DNA of 64,000 bases from Methylophilus sp. DW102 (GCF_037076555.1 NZ_AP029023.1:434001-498000); one strand, 5' to 3'; counted from the first letter of the stretch, positions 1-10,005 are shown. The notes: generated by a model not told the origin, from the letters alone. Program-made: numbers and translations.

Positions 1-576
1 GCGGTTTAAGTAGTCGTCAAAGACGGCACGTGGTGGATAGGCTTTGGTGTAACGTATGCCAAACGCCAAATGGGTCGCCAGATAGACATCGGCGGCGGTG
101 AACTGGTCGCCACACACATAGGCATGCTGGCGTAAATGCGATTCCAGGGTATCTAGCGTCAGTGTCAGTGAGCCAAAGCCCAGAAAAGCCTGACAAGGCG
201 TACCCAAAGGTGTTTTTTCCGGCGCTTGCCAGCCCAGAAACTCAGCCGTGGTTGCCGCTTCCAACGGACCGGCGATAAAAAACATCCAGCGGTAAAAAGC
301 GGCCCTTTCCGGGGTGCCTGCGGCTGGAATCAAGCCCTTGTCGGCAAACGTGTCTGCCAGATAGGTCAGGATCGCAGCCGTCTCGGTGACCACGGCCCCG
401 CCATGCTGGAGGGCAGGTACTTTGCCCATGGGGTTGATGGCCAGGTAGTCTGCTTTTTTCATGGCCGGACCAAAGTCCAGCCACACCGCCTGATACGCAA
501 TGCCCAACTCTTCGAGCAGCCAGTGCACGGCACGGCCACGCGACAGTTTGTTGCTGTATAAAATAATCTCAGCCAT
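1..576 (-). CDS. Glutathione S-transferase family protein (3' end outside window)
   Basis: Read from an ATG at 576 down to the window edge without a stop: 192 codons, C-terminus missing. The N-terminal thioredoxin-like GST domain is clear: NPMGKVPAL at residues 49-57 holds the cis-proline that contacts glutathione, and TETAAILTYLAD (64-75) is the glutathione-binding Glu/Thr segment with the following helix. The helical C-terminal domain starts near residue 85, with QFTAADVYLATHL the usual GST C-domain capping motif. GSTs of this kind conjugate glutathione to electrophiles or reduce peroxides in the cytoplasm; the substrate cannot be told. It lies 33 bases upstream of argB on the same strand, but a functional link is not implied. 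Confidence 0.85.
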   Translation of the reverse strand, partial: MAEIILYSNKLSRGRAVHWLLEELGIAYQAVWLDFGPAMKKADYLAINPMGKVPALQHGGAVVTETAAILTYLADTFADKGLIPAAGTPERAAFYRWMFFIAGPLEAATTAEFLGWQAPEKTPLGTPCQAFLGFGSLTLTLDTLESHLRQHAYVCGDQFTAADVYLATHLAFGIRYTKAYPPRAVFDDYLNR

Positions 577-609
577 GGTTGGGCACTGCTGATGAGCGTG
601 GCTGAATGG

Positions 610-1512
<903 letters not shown>

Positions 1513-1545
1513 TCAAAACAGCGTGAATTTTACCGCAGAAATGTG

Positions 1546-1570
1546 AAGCGCTGATTAAAAAACAGCGCTT
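1546..1570. terminator. Inverted repeat between argB and the Tim44-like gene
   Basis: AAGCGCTG (1546-1553) and CAGCGCTT (1563-1570) form an 8-bp stem with a 9-base A/T-rich loop. It lies downstream of the Tim44-like gene on its strand and upstream of argB. There is no clean T-tract, so termination is only one possibility. Confidence 0.35.
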
Positions 1571-1625
1571 ACACCTCATGCGAATTTAGGGCAGCCGGTG
1601 GCTTAATCTGGATGCATCATCCAGA

Positions 1626-2462
1626 TCAGGCTTGCTGAATCCCTGCCAATAACCATGGCGCATTGCTTGGCTCTAGCGCTTTTTGCAAGTGCCAGATTTC
1701 ATTGATGTGTTCAATCGCAGCATTGTTTTCGCGCAACTGACCCGAGTAACGCACACTGGCAATGGTGTAAGCGCCTTCAGTGACCACCTCAATCAGCTCG
1801 GCATCAATATTCAATACCTCGGTTATTTGTGGGGCATCGCCGCGTTCTTGCAATTGCAGGCTGATTTCAGCATAGACCTCAGGGGTGGTGTATTCACGAA
1901 TGTCTTGGATGTCTTTGCGGTCGTTGGCGGCTTGCAGACGAATAAATGAAGCTTTGGCACCACGTAAAAAACTATCCACCGGAAAATCGGCAGGAATATC
2001 AGCTTTTATTGTGGATGCAGCGCTGGCGTTGTATGCGGATTCAGATTGAAATCCGGCGGGGGCGTACGGTGCGCCTGCGCCGGCGTATTGCGGCGGCGAG
2101 GCTTGCGCATTTTTGAAGCGACGCACTAAAAACATCAGCAAGGCAAAGCCTGCAACCACCATCAATAATGTGCTGAAATTATTGGCAAAATCGCCTAATC
2201 CACCGTGTGAAAACAGGGTTGCCAAGCCGGCACCAATGGCAAGACCGGCCAATGGCCCCATCCATTTGCTCATCCCGTTACGTGGTGCAGCCGCAGGGGC
2301 TGGTTGTGGCGTCGCTTCGGGCGCACGTTGCATTTGTTTGGCAGGCGCAGGCCGATTTTTACCAAAACTGCCGCCACCGCCCAATCGCTTGGCCTCTGCC
2401 ACACCAGAGAACAAACTCATGCAGACCATCAACACCATCAATAGCTTCCAAAACTGTTTCAT
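1626..2462 (-). CDS. Tim44-like domain membrane protein
   Basis: 278 residues. An N-terminal signal-like hydrophobic segment (about 4-24) precedes a Gly/Pro/Ala-rich linker (27-62), then hydrophobic stretches near 68-85 and 93-110 (the second followed by VRRFKN), a second Pro/Ala-rich linker, and a C-terminal Tim44-like domain from about 150 to 275. In mitochondria that domain binds membrane and import-motor parts; the role of bacterial relatives is not settled, so no specific function is assigned. The C-terminal part ends in NEIWHLQKAL...WLLAGIQQA, typical of the bacterial family. The gene appears monocistronic between argA and argB. Confidence 0.8.
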   Translation of the reverse strand: MKQFWKLLMVLMVCMSLFSGVAEAKRLGGGGSFGKNRPAPAKQMQRAPEATPQPAPAAAPRNGMSKWMGPLAGLAIGAGLATLFSHGGLGDFANNFSTLLMVVAGFALLMFLVRRFKNAQASPPQYAGAGAPYAPAGFQSESAYNASAASTIKADIPADFPVDSFLRGAKASFIRLQAANDRKDIQDIREYTTPEVYAEISLQLQERGDAPQITEVLNIDAELIEVVTEGAYTIASVRYSGQLRENNAAIEHINEIWHLQKALEPSNAPWLLAGIQQA

Positions 2463-2633
2463 GTTTTCCTTTTGTTTCTGTGTTTTAAATAAATGCTGGA
2501 TTGCCAGAGCGCTTGCATGGCAATCGGATATCCAATGTAACGTAAGTGGGCATGAAATGGTTGCATTTCAAGAAGCTAAGGCCATTGTTTGTTTTTTAGG
2601 GGCCATAAAAGGGTCAGCCTTTGGGCTGCGGCC

Positions 2634-4202
2634 TTACAAAGGTTTCACAAATACCTTGGACTTGCGCTGGAAATTATAGAACTTGAGTTTCTCTTGCGGC
2701 AGTTGCTCCACGCTTTGTTCGCTAAAGCCGCGCTCCAGAAACCAGTGCTCGGTGCGGGTGGTCAGGCAGAAAAGCTGTTTAAAGCCTTTTTGACTGGCTT
2801 GCTGCTGGCAATAGTTAAACAGCTTGTCACCGCGGCCACCGCCACGGTAAGCGGGATCTATCGCCAGGCAGGCGAACTCGACCATTTTTTCCTCGTGAAA
2901 CGGATATAAAGCCGCGCAACCGATGACGCGGTTATCGTGTTCCATCACATAAAAATAGTTGATCTCCATCTCGATGCGTTCGCGGCCGCGCCGCACCAGA
3001 ATGCCCTCATTCTCCAGGGGTTCAATCAACCGCAAAATGCCGCCTACATCTTCGATATTGGCCTGGCGCATGGTTTCCAGTGACAGTTCGGTGATCATGG
3101 TGCCTATGCCCTGGCGCGTAAACAGCTCCTGAATAATGGCGCCATCAATGTGGCGTGAGATCAGGTGGGTTCTGGCCACGCCATGCTCGCAGGCACGCAC
3201 GGCGGCGGGCAGGTAATAATTGACGTCCTCAGAATAAAAAATCGGCTCATCACTTTCCTGCACGTTACGTAGCAGGTTGCGCGCCTTGGCCGAGGTCATT
3301 TCGCGCAACAATTCGCCGCGCAGGTTCTGGATGCCTTCTGAGTCCATCAGGAAAATCAGTTTTTCTGCATCCAGCGCAATCGCGGCACTCACCGCGACAT
3401 CTTCCAGGGTCAGGTTAAAGGTCTCGCCGGTGGGGGAGTAGCCCATGGGCGACAACAACACCATCTCACCATCGTCCAGCCGTTTCTGGATGCCGACCGC
3501 ATCAATCTTGCGCACTTCGCCGGTATGTTGCAGATCCACACCGTCGCGTACGCCCAAGGGTTTGGCGGTGACAAAATTACCACTGGCAACACGGATGTCG
3601 CTGCCTGCCATCGGCGAGTTGGCAATGCCCATGGATAACAGTGATTCAATCTCTACCCGGATGGCACCATTGGCTTCTTTTACCGCCTCCATGGCGGCAT
3701 CATCGGTGATCCGCAAGCCGTTATGCAGTTTGGGGGTGAGGTGGTCACGTTTCAGGCGTTGCTCAATTTGCGGCCGGGCACCATGGACTAATACCAGTCT
3801 GACTTCGAGGCTGGCCAGCAGGTTGAGGTCGTGCGAAAGCGCCACAAACTGTTGTTCACTGACGACTTCTCCGCCAAATGCAATGACAAAGGTGCTGCCG
3901 CCAAAGGCGTGGATATAAGGCGCCGCAGAGCGAAACCAATGCACAAACTCTTTGCTATTCGTGCTAGAGAGGATGGCTGGTGGCGTGTTGGTCAGCGAGA
4001 CGGGGGTCAGGTTGGCATCATAGAGCCGGCCAGGCGTGGTATGCAGTGCCTGTGCGGCAGCGCGCAGCAGGGCTTCAGAGATGCCAATCTCGCCGCGTTC
4101 AATGCGCGATAAATTGCTGGCATCTGTGCCCATGCGGGCAGCCAGTTGCTGCAAGGTTAAATTTTGCGATTTACGCAATTCCCTGATGTTTGATCCGAGC
4201 AT
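2634..4202 (-). CDS. argA: N-acetylglutamate synthase with N-terminal XRE helix-turn-helix domain
   Basis: 522 residues, about 75 longer than a normal ArgA. Residues 1-63 form an XRE-type helix-turn-helix (TLQQLAARMGTDASNLSRIE at 16-35, with the following LRAAAQAL helix). From about 83 the chain is a standard ArgA: an amino-acid-kinase-like domain (FVIAFGGE at 105-112, LVHGARPQI, LRITDDAAM) and a GNAT acetyltransferase domain from about 376, with the acetyl-CoA loop AYRGGGRGDKL. It makes N-acetylglutamate from glutamate and acetyl-CoA. The reading frame is continuous with no stop or internal start between the parts, so the fusion is seen directly. An imperfect palindrome sits immediately upstream of the start codon. 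Autoregulation by the HTH is an inference. Confidence 0.92.
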   Translation of the reverse strand: MLGSNIRELRKSQNLTLQQLAARMGTDASNLSRIERGEIGISEALLRAAAQALHTTPGRLYDANLTPVSLTNTPPAILSSTNSKEFVHWFRSAAPYIHAFGGSTFVIAFGGEVVSEQQFVALSHDLNLLASLEVRLVLVHGARPQIEQRLKRDHLTPKLHNGLRITDDAAMEAVKEANGAIRVEIESLLSMGIANSPMAGSDIRVASGNFVTAKPLGVRDGVDLQHTGEVRKIDAVGIQKRLDDGEMVLLSPMGYSPTGETFNLTLEDVAVSAAIALDAEKLIFLMDSEGIQNLRGELLREMTSAKARNLLRNVQESDEPIFYSEDVNYYLPAAVRACEHGVARTHLISRHIDGAIIQELFTRQGIGTMITELSLETMRQANIEDVGGILRLIEPLENEGILVRRGRERIEMEINYFYVMEHDNRVIGCAALYPFHEEKMVEFACLAIDPAYRGGGRGDKLFNYCQQQASQKGFKQLFCLTTRTEHWFLERGFSEQSVEQLPQEKLKFYNFQRKSKVFVKPL

Positions 4203-4233
4203 TTTGCGTTTAACTTAAGGTTAATTTGCAAAA
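4202..4233. promoter_or_regulatory. Imperfect palindrome upstream of the HTH-argA gene
   Basis: The core TTAAC-TTAAG-GTTAA (4210-4224) is flanked by TTTTGC on the left and TTTGCAAAA on the right, which are near-complementary. It abuts the start codon of argA, where a repressor would block transcription or initiation. The TTAAC/GTTAA half-sites resemble those upstream of the higA operon in this window, also an XRE-type regulator. Confidence 0.5.
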
Positions 4234-4457
4234 TAATAAATAAAAATGGTTTTTATTGCAAATATTGGGGTGTTGATTTTTCACCGATGAAAGCAGATAA
4301 ACGTCGATCAGGCGAGACCCGGTGTGAGTTTTTAGCGTAAGCAAAGCGCGCGCAGTTTCAAGCGCAGCAGAATGTTAGCAGGGCAGTCCGCGCTCATCGG
4401 CGTGTATCGGCGCTTAAAAATTTTTGTGGTTGTAGATTTTCAAGGGTAACGGCACAT
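4234..4457. other. Non-coding stretch between argA and the cfa-like gene
   Basis: Part of a gap of about 316 bases. Beyond the palindrome at the argA end and the terminator at the other end, I see an AT-rich stretch (about 4234-4280) that probably holds the argA promoter, and no convincing gene, repeat or RNA in the rest. Confidence 0.5.
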
Positions 4458-4483
4458 AAAAAAATGACGGCCAAGGCCGTCAT
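4458..4483 (-). terminator. Intrinsic terminator of the cfa-like gene
   Basis: On the minus strand ATGACGG and CCGTCAT form a stem with a CCTTGG centre, followed by a run of seven T. It lies 36 bases after the stop of the gene at 4519-5691. Confidence 0.85.
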
Positions 4484-4518
4484 ATTAAGGTCAAGAACAC
4501 AGAGAGACTACGTCAACA

Positions 4519-5691
4519 TCAACTGACTGGCTGCGGGCGGATTGAGCGATAGACACGGTTGCTCTGCCGTTTGCTCAATACCAGCTGCCAGAGTTGCCCT
4601 TGCCGGGCGCGGAAATAGCCTGCACAACACATCAGGTAGTATTTCCACATCCGGTAAAAACTTTCATCATATTTAAACTGCAATTCAGGCCAGGCACGGT
4701 TGAATTTGTCCCACCAGGCCATCAGGGTGCGGTCATAATCCGGTCCGAAGTTATGCCAGTCTTCAATTAAAAACTTTTCTTCAATCGCCCCAGTGATTTC
4801 GCTGGCCGACGGCAATTTGCCATTCGGAAAAATATAGCGGTCTATCCAGGCGTCGGTATGCAGGGCGGTTTTATGATTGCCGATGGTATGCAACAAAAAC
4901 AGCCCGTTATCCTTAAGCAAGCGCTGTGCGGTGGCAAAATACGTTTCGTAGTTCTTTTGGCCCACATGCTCAAACATGCCAACCGAGACAATTTTGTCGA
5001 ATTGACCATGCAACTCGCGGTAGTCCTTGAGCTGGATATCCACCGGCAATCCTGCACAACGTTCTCTGGCTAAGGCCTGTTGCTCAACTGACACCGTGAT
5101 GCCGAGCACCTGCACCCCATAGTGTTGTGCCATATGTTTGGCCAGCCCGCCCCAGCCACAGCCGATTTCCAGTACGCGGTCACCGGGTTGCAAATCCAGC
5201 TTTTGGCAAATCATATCCAGCTTGTGACGCTGGGCTTCTTCCAGCGTTTGCGCATGTTGCCAGTAGCCGCAAGAGTAACTCATGCTCGAATCCAGCATGG
5301 CTTCAAACACATCATTGCCAATATCGTAGTGTTGCTGCGCCACCTGATAAGCCCGGTGCGGCGCTTGCAGGTTAAACAGGGTATGACGAATGATCTCAGC
5401 CAATAATTTGAGTCTGGCCGTCCCGCCCATTTTTTCATCCAGGTCCGCCCGCATGACGCGATGGAAAAACTCGTCCAGCCGGTTGCAGCCCCAGCGGCCC
5501 TCGATAAACGCCTGTCCCAGTCCGAGCGAGCCTTTGGTCAACACATCGCGGTAGACGCTTTCTTCATACACCTGGATATCCCAGGGCGCGTTGCCATTAA
5601 TCGTGATCCCGGCGCCCGCCAGCAAACTGGCCAGCGTATCCGGTGGCGCGGGATGCGCACTGAGGTAATAGTTGGTCGTGGTTTTCGGCAT
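4519..5691 (-). CDS. cfa: Cyclopropane-fatty-acyl-phospholipid synthase family methyltransferase
   Basis: 390 residues, the normal size of bacterial CFA synthases. The N-terminal part (FIEGRWGCNRLDEFFHRVMRA) is the lipid-binding domain; the C-terminal part is a class I SAM methyltransferase with the glycine loop VLEIGCGWGGLAKHMA near residue 175 and the family segments HYDIGNDVF, SMSYSCGYW and GMFEHVGQKNY. It transfers methylene from S-adenosylmethionine to unsaturated phospholipid chains at the inner membrane, usually in stress or stationary phase. It is transcribed alone with its own terminator. A related SAM-dependent lipid methyltransferase activity cannot be excluded. Confidence 0.88.
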   Translation of the reverse strand: MPKTTTNYYLSAHPAPPDTLASLLAGAGITINGNAPWDIQVYEESVYRDVLTKGSLGLGQAFIEGRWGCNRLDEFFHRVMRADLDEKMGGTARLKLLAEIIRHTLFNLQAPHRAYQVAQQHYDIGNDVFEAMLDSSMSYSCGYWQHAQTLEEAQRHKLDMICQKLDLQPGDRVLEIGCGWGGLAKHMAQHYGVQVLGITVSVEQQALARERCAGLPVDIQLKDYRELHGQFDKIVSVGMFEHVGQKNYETYFATAQRLLKDNGLFLLHTIGNHKTALHTDAWIDRYIFPNGKLPSASEITGAIEEKFLIEDWHNFGPDYDRTLMAWWDKFNRAWPELQFKYDESFYRMWKYYLMCCAGYFRARQGQLWQLVLSKRQSNRVYRSIRPQPVS

Positions 5692-5775
5692 GATCGTTTG
5701 ATAATCCCTAATAACACTTCACGGAGGCATGACTGATGGATTGCATCATAAAAACAGTTGCGCTTGCAGACAACT

Positions 5776-5787
5776 CGTCATATGACG
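5776..5787. promoter_or_regulatory. 12-bp perfect palindrome upstream of the cfa-like gene
   Basis: CGTCATATGACG is a perfect 12-bp palindrome about 85 bases upstream of the start at 5691, in the gap between the AEC transporter and the cfa-like gene. A regulator-binding site is possible; nothing else supports it. Confidence 0.3.
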
Positions 5788-5853
5788 TATGACAGATTTG
5801 ACGGCAAAGATTCCGTCGGACAGGATGGTTTTAACGAGCTAAAGCGGTTGCTG

Positions 5854-6783
5854 TCAGGGCTGCAATGCTGCAAACCATACTGACAGGCTGGCGATGCTGA
5901 GCAGGGTACTCAAAAACACGGCCGCGGCATACAGTGCGCCATCCAGGTGATAGCGCTCGCAGATGATAATGCCAAATACCATGGTCGGCATGGCAGCCAG
6001 CAAAATGCAGGCGGTCAGGGTGTCACCCGAGATGCCCAGCCATTGTGCAAAGCACCAGGTCACCAGCGGTGCGACGCACAGGCCAATGGCACACACGAGC
6101 AATAACAAGGGCATGAATTTCAGTTTAAAAGTATCCCAGCGGATGCTCATGCCCAGTGCAATCAACATCAAGGGCACCACGCCCCCCGCCAGGGTATGCA
6201 AGGCATGTGCAACCATGACCGGTTGCGGAATGTTGCACAGATTGAGGATGGCCGCCAAGAGCAAGGCCCATAGCGGTGGCACGCGCATGAGTTCCTTGAG
6301 CGGGTGCGAGCGTTGTTCAGCATGGCCAAAATGTTGCGCCATGAGCATGCCCAGGCTGAGTAAGATCGGCGTGCAGGCAAACAGATCAAACTTGAGCACA
6401 ATTTCATGCGTCCAGTCGCCCAATACCTCGCTGGTCACCGGTAGTCCAAGGTAGGTCGCGTTCGGGAAGGTGGCCGCCAGCATCAGTGCGCCTTGCTGGG
6501 CACGGGTCACGGTCATCAGACGTTGCAATAATTGCAGTACCAGCCACATGCACGAGGCCGCGACCATCAAGCGGCACACGGCAGTCAGCGCAATTTTGAC
6601 TGCACTTAAATCAAACGGTGCTTGCCATAAGATATTGAGCACCAAGGCTGGCAATAGCACATAAAACACCAGATCTGTCAGTGCACGACGGTGCGACAGG
6701 GCTGTGATGTGCGAGGGCGCCCACCGTTGCCAGAGCATGCCTGCCATAATCAGCAAGGCCATTTGCAGCATGACTTGAAACAT
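5854..6783 (-). CDS. AEC family transporter (auxin efflux carrier type)
   Basis: 309 residues with about ten hydrophobic segments and the family's characteristic central features: LPALVLNILW in the second helix, FPNATYLGLPV (the conserved NxxxxGLP motif of AEC permeases), and a C-terminal AAMPTMVFGIIICERY. Such permeases export or import malate, malonate or other organic acids; the substrate here is unknown. It ends close to the gene upstream (8 bases from the DUF1348 gene on the same strand), so the two are probably co-transcribed. Confidence 0.85.
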   Translation of the reverse strand: MFQVMLQMALLIMAGMLWQRWAPSHITALSHRRALTDLVFYVLLPALVLNILWQAPFDLSAVKIALTAVCRLMVAASCMWLVLQLLQRLMTVTRAQQGALMLAATFPNATYLGLPVTSEVLGDWTHEIVLKFDLFACTPILLSLGMLMAQHFGHAEQRSHPLKELMRVPPLWALLLAAILNLCNIPQPVMVAHALHTLAGGVVPLMLIALGMSIRWDTFKLKFMPLLLLVCAIGLCVAPLVTWCFAQWLGISGDTLTACILLAAMPTMVFGIIICERYHLDGALYAAAVFLSTLLSIASLSVWFAALQP

Positions 6784-6791
6784 GTGTCGCC

Positions 6792-7259
6792 TTATAAACC
6801 CAGTGCGGTCAGTCCGGGATGCTCATCCGGGCGTCTGCCCAGGGGCCAGAAGAATTTGCGGTCTGCTTCTTTAATCGGCAGGTCGTTAATACTGGCATGG
6901 CGCTGCATCATCAGCCCGGCGTCGTTAAACATCCAGTTTTCATTACCGTAGCTGCGATACCAATTGCCCGCGTCGTCGTGCCACTCGTAGGCAAAGCGCA
7001 CAGCAATCTTGTTATCCAGAAACGCCCAGATTTCCTTGATCAAACGGTAATCCAGTTCGCGCGCCCATTTGCGCGTTAAAAACTGATGCACCTCTGCGCG
7101 CCCTACTGGAAACTCGGCACGGTTACGCCAAACCGTATCTTCCGTGTAGACCTGGATCACGCGATCCGGGTCGCGGCTGTTCCAGGCATCTTCGGCCATG
7201 CGTACTTTTTGCATGGCAGTTTCCAGGGTAAAGGGCGGTAAGGGTGGGCGGGTTTCCAT
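6792..7259 (-). CDS. DUF1348 / SnoaL-like (NTF2-fold) protein
   Basis: About 155 residues. The start is placed at [10 protein letters not shown] (7259) because AAGGAG lies seven bases upstream; the longer reading frame from 7316 would overlap the rsmE end. The protein is an NTF2-fold, DUF1348-type cone: [48 protein letters not shown] and [13 protein letters not shown] are family segments. Enzymatic function is unknown; relatives are often annotated as SnoaL-like. It sits between rsmE and the AEC transporter, on the same strand. Confidence 0.85.
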   Translation of the reverse strand: METRPPLPPFTLETAMQKVRMAEDAWNSRDPDRVIQVYTEDTVWRNRAEFPVGRAEVHQFLTRKWARELDYRLIKEIWAFLDNKIAVRFAYEWHDDAGNWYRSYGNENWMFNDAGLMMQRHASINDLPIKEADRKFFWPLGRRPDEHPGLTALGL

Positions 7260-7300
7260 AGAAGCTCCTTGGGTTGCTAAGTGCGCAGTGTCAGACCTGC

Positions 7301-8035
7301 TTAAAAGTCTCCCCACAGTGACTGCATCACGCTCATGGCAGTCAATGCTGCGGTTTCAGTACGTAAAATCCGTGGGCCAAGCACGATAGACTGGAAGTGA
7401 TGTTGCGAGGCGAGTGCAATTTCTGCCGCGCTCAAGCCGCCTTCCGGGCCAATTAATAAATGAATGGCATTTTTTCGCGGGTTTAGTGATGCCAGCCTTT
7501 GTGCACCGACAGGATTCAATAACAGGTTAAGGCTGTCAGCGGTAGCGTGCTGGCTCAGCCATTGTGCAAGCGTGAGAGGCGCGTGTACTAAAGGAATTAT
7601 GGCGCGGCCACTTTGCTCGCAGGCGGCGATTGCCACGCCTTGCCAGTGTTCGACGCGCTTTTCGGCGCGGTCGCCACTGAGTTTGGTCACGCAGCGCTCG
7701 GTACTTAACGGGAAGATTTCGTGCACACCCAGTTCCACCGCTTTCTGGATGGTGTAATCCATGCGGTCGCCGCTGGAGATCCCTTGTAGCAGGCGGATAT
7801 TCAGTGGCGATTCATTGCTGACCTGTGTGCGGCTGAGGACTTCAACGGTAGCGGATTTTTTCTCGACCTGCGTCAGCGCGCAGAGATAGTCAAAACCATC
7901 CCCACAAAACAAAATCAACGTGTCGCCTACTTTGAGCCGCATGACTCTGACTGCATGCGCCATGGCGTTATCACTGAGTGGGACTGATTGGCCCACAGTC
8001 AATGCAGCCGGGCTATGAAATCGTAAATTACTCAT
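7301..8035 (-). CDS. rsmE: 16S rRNA (uracil-1498-N3)-methyltransferase
   Basis: SPOUT-class methyltransferase that methylates U1498 of 16S rRNA. An N-terminal PUA-like domain ([17 protein letters not shown]...[17 protein letters not shown]) is followed by the knotted catalytic domain with the SAM-binding motifs [13 protein letters not shown] and [11 protein letters not shown] at the C-terminus. The start is set at MSNLRFHSP (8035), matching the family's N-terminus; an in-frame ATG at 8044 is an alternative. About 244 residues, normal length. Confidence 0.93.
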   Translation of the reverse strand: MSNLRFHSPAALTVGQSVPLSDNAMAHAVRVMRLKVGDTLILFCGDGFDYLCALTQVEKKSATVEVLSRTQVSNESPLNIRLLQGISSGDRMDYTIQKAVELGVHEIFPLSTERCVTKLSGDRAEKRVEHWQGVAIAACEQSGRAIIPLVHAPLTLAQWLSQHATADSLNLLLNPVGAQRLASLNPRKNAIHLLIGPEGGLSAAEIALASQHHFQSIVLGPRILRTETAALTAMSVMQSLWGDF

Positions 8036-8146
8036 GACTGGCATTGTAACCAAAATGCCTGTGTGCGGGCACGGTGGTGACAAGATTCACCTTGGCGTCT
8101 TAATCACGTACCATAATGGTTTGATCTAATGGCAGGAGCAACTCTG

Positions 8147-8698
8147 ATGGCAAGTATTAGCCCCCCCGTATGTGATTTTGGCTGGAAAGCACCGGCATTC
8201 AATTTGCCTAATGTAGATGCCAAGCTCGTCAATCTTGAAACCAGCATGGGGCCAAATGGTCTGCTGGTGATGTTTATCTGTAACCATTGCCCTTACGTGA
8301 AAGCCATCTTGCCTCGCCTGATCGCTGACGTAAAAGAACTACAGACGCTGGGCGTGAATACGGTGGCAATTATGTCTAATGACCCTTCCGATTATCCGGA
8401 AGACAGCCCTGAGAACATGCGCAAAATTGCCACCGAGATGGCGTTTCCGTTTCCTTATCTGTTTGATGAAACTCAGCAAATTGCCAAACTTTATGATGCT
8501 GTGTGTACGCCAGACTTTTTTGGCTTTAATAAAGATTTTGCGTTGCAATACCGGGGTCGGTTTGACGAGAGCCGCAAGGAAACTGCTCCTGAGAGTACCC
8601 GTGAATTGTTCAAAGCCATGAAACAGGTGGCCGAAACTGGGCAGGGTCCAAAAGAGCAAATCGCCAGTATTGGTTGTTCTATCAAGTGGAAAGAATGA
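8147..8698 (+). CDS. Thioredoxin-like / AhpC-TSA family protein with CxxC motif
   Basis: Thioredoxin-fold protein of 183 residues. The start at 8147 is preferred over 8129 because GGAG lies upstream at good spacing. The redox motif CNHCPYV sits after the first strand (LLVMFICNHCPYVKAI), and the peroxiredoxin-like core continues with NTVAIMSNDPSDYPEDSPENM, FPYLFDETQQIAKLYDAVCTPDFFGF. The last Cys (GCSIKW) is also family-typical. It is probably a cytoplasmic thiol-disulfide protein; no signal peptide or lipobox is seen. It converges with nnrS, with the two stops four bases apart. Confidence 0.85.
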   Translation: MASISPPVCDFGWKAPAFNLPNVDAKLVNLETSMGPNGLLVMFICNHCPYVKAILPRLIADVKELQTLGVNTVAIMSNDPSDYPEDSPENMRKIATEMAFPFPYLFDETQQIAKLYDAVCTPDFFGFNKDFALQYRGRFDESRKETAPESTRELFKAMKQVAETGQGPKEQIASIGCSIKWKE

Positions 8699-8701
8699 GC
8701 G

Positions 8702-9913
8702 TTAACCGGGCGTGCCGTCAATACGTGGTTGACTGAGGATCGGCCAATAGACAAGCGTAAATAATGTGAATGCGGCGATCCAGGTGCTGGCAGCCAGCAT
8801 CACTGACAAACGGTAAAAGTCTGGTAGCACGATAGGCAATAACACCCGACTCAGGGTAGCAAAAATGACCAGGCCAAATATCCATACCAAGCTACGCGGT
8901 GGGTTGTGAATATTGCGGCCTGTGTGCCCTAAGGAGACCCTAGTCATCATCGCCAGCGTAATCACGCCGATGCCGCCAATCGCCCAGCAATGGATGGCCA
9001 GAATCACCGAAATGCTTGGCAGCAAAAAACTCAAGGCATATAGTAAAAAGCCCAGGTTGATCAGCCACAGACCCAGATAAAAACTCCACAGTAGCGGCAC
9101 CTGCCAAATACCGGGTGTATGCCAGCGCCATAACCTAAAGCTTGCGCTGACGCTGATAGTAAGTCCTAACACTGTATTCAGAATTTCAGCATTGGCGGTT
9201 AATATATTGATCAGCAGTGCGGCCAGGCAGACCATCAACAGGCGATCTATCCAAACTGAATTTTTGAGCGTCACCTGTTCTTTCACGCCACGCTCAATAA
9301 ACATGGGCAAAATGCGGCGGCTCATCACCATGATCAGGCTGACATTGAGCAGTAAACCCATCCATAGCGCGGCATGTGCACCTTGGTTTGTCCAGCCCAG
9401 CGCTTGCGAATAAAAAGCCAGGTTGCCAACCGACAGCAACAGTACTTTTGACAGTACGCCCAGCTGGCGCCATTGCTTCACCTGAATAATCGGTCTGGCA
9501 ACCGCGATGAGCAGCCACAGGTTGAATAGGCCGTCAAACGCAGCTGCCAATGCGACCAGGTAGGGTGCCATCAGCATGACGGCGCGGGCCAATGCCCAGC
9601 AGGTGACCAAGCCTATGAGCGGGCGACCATGTAAGGTCTGCAGACCGGTCCAGTTTTTGACCGCGGTCAGTAAAAATCCAGCAATCACGGCAAAGGCAAA
9701 ACCATATAGCATTTCGTGTGCATGCCACTGTGATGCGGTCACCGTGTTCAACACTAGCACCGAATGCGTTGCATATTTCCACACCCAGAGGCCAATCGAG
9801 AGCACCGCAAAGCAGGCAGCCAGCAAGAAAAAAGGCCTGAAGCCCAGGTTGAACAGTGCAAACTGGTTAGCCGGTACCTTGCGGCTGGGTGGTGAGATGG
9901 TGAGTGGTTGCAT
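8702..9913 (-). CDS. nnrS: NnrS family membrane protein
   Basis: 403 residues with about twelve membrane segments. The start is MQPLTISPPS (9913), with GAGGAGG six bases upstream, not the longer upstream frame. NnrS proteins are heme/copper membrane proteins linked to nitric oxide tolerance and denitrification; conserved pieces here are FRPFFLLAACFAVLSIGLW, WHAHEMLYGFAFAVIAGFLLTAV, WALARAVM, HCWAIGGIGVITLAMMTRVSLGHTGR. The promoter carries a Crp/Fnr-type dyad at the class II position (see 9934-9981), consistent with control by a NO- or oxygen-sensing regulator. No other denitrification gene is in the window. Confidence 0.9.
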   Translation of the reverse strand: MQPLTISPPSRKVPANQFALFNLGFRPFFLLAACFAVLSIGLWVWKYATHSVLVLNTVTASQWHAHEMLYGFAFAVIAGFLLTAVKNWTGLQTLHGRPLIGLVTCWALARAVMLMAPYLVALAAAFDGLFNLWLLIAVARPIIQVKQWRQLGVLSKVLLLSVGNLAFYSQALGWTNQGAHAALWMGLLLNVSLIMVMSRRILPMFIERGVKEQVTLKNSVWIDRLLMVCLAALLINILTANAEILNTVLGLTISVSASFRLWRWHTPGIWQVPLLWSFYLGLWLINLGFLLYALSFLLPSISVILAIHCWAIGGIGVITLAMMTRVSLGHTGRNIHNPPRSLVWIFGLVIFATLSRVLLPIVLPDFYRLSVMLAASTWIAAFTLFTLVYWPILSQPRIDGTPG

Positions 9914-9933
9914 GCAGGCCTCCTCAAAAGCGT

Positions 9934-9981
9934 ATAGCGAATAATACGGCGCTGAGGTGCCCGCATATTGCGCTGACGCAA
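9934..9981 (-). promoter_or_regulatory. nnrS promoter with TTGCG-N4-CGCAA dyad
   Basis: The perfect inverted repeat TTGCG-CTGA-CGCAA (9968-9981) has the half-site and spacing of Crp/Fnr-family (FNR, DNR, NnrR) sites. A TATTAT -10 box lies at 9946-9941 on the minus strand, giving a start near 9934, so the dyad is centred about 41 bases upstream of transcription start, the class II activator position. Confidence 0.7.
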
Positions 9982-10005
9982 ACATGATGCATGCAAAAAT
10001 GCCAA

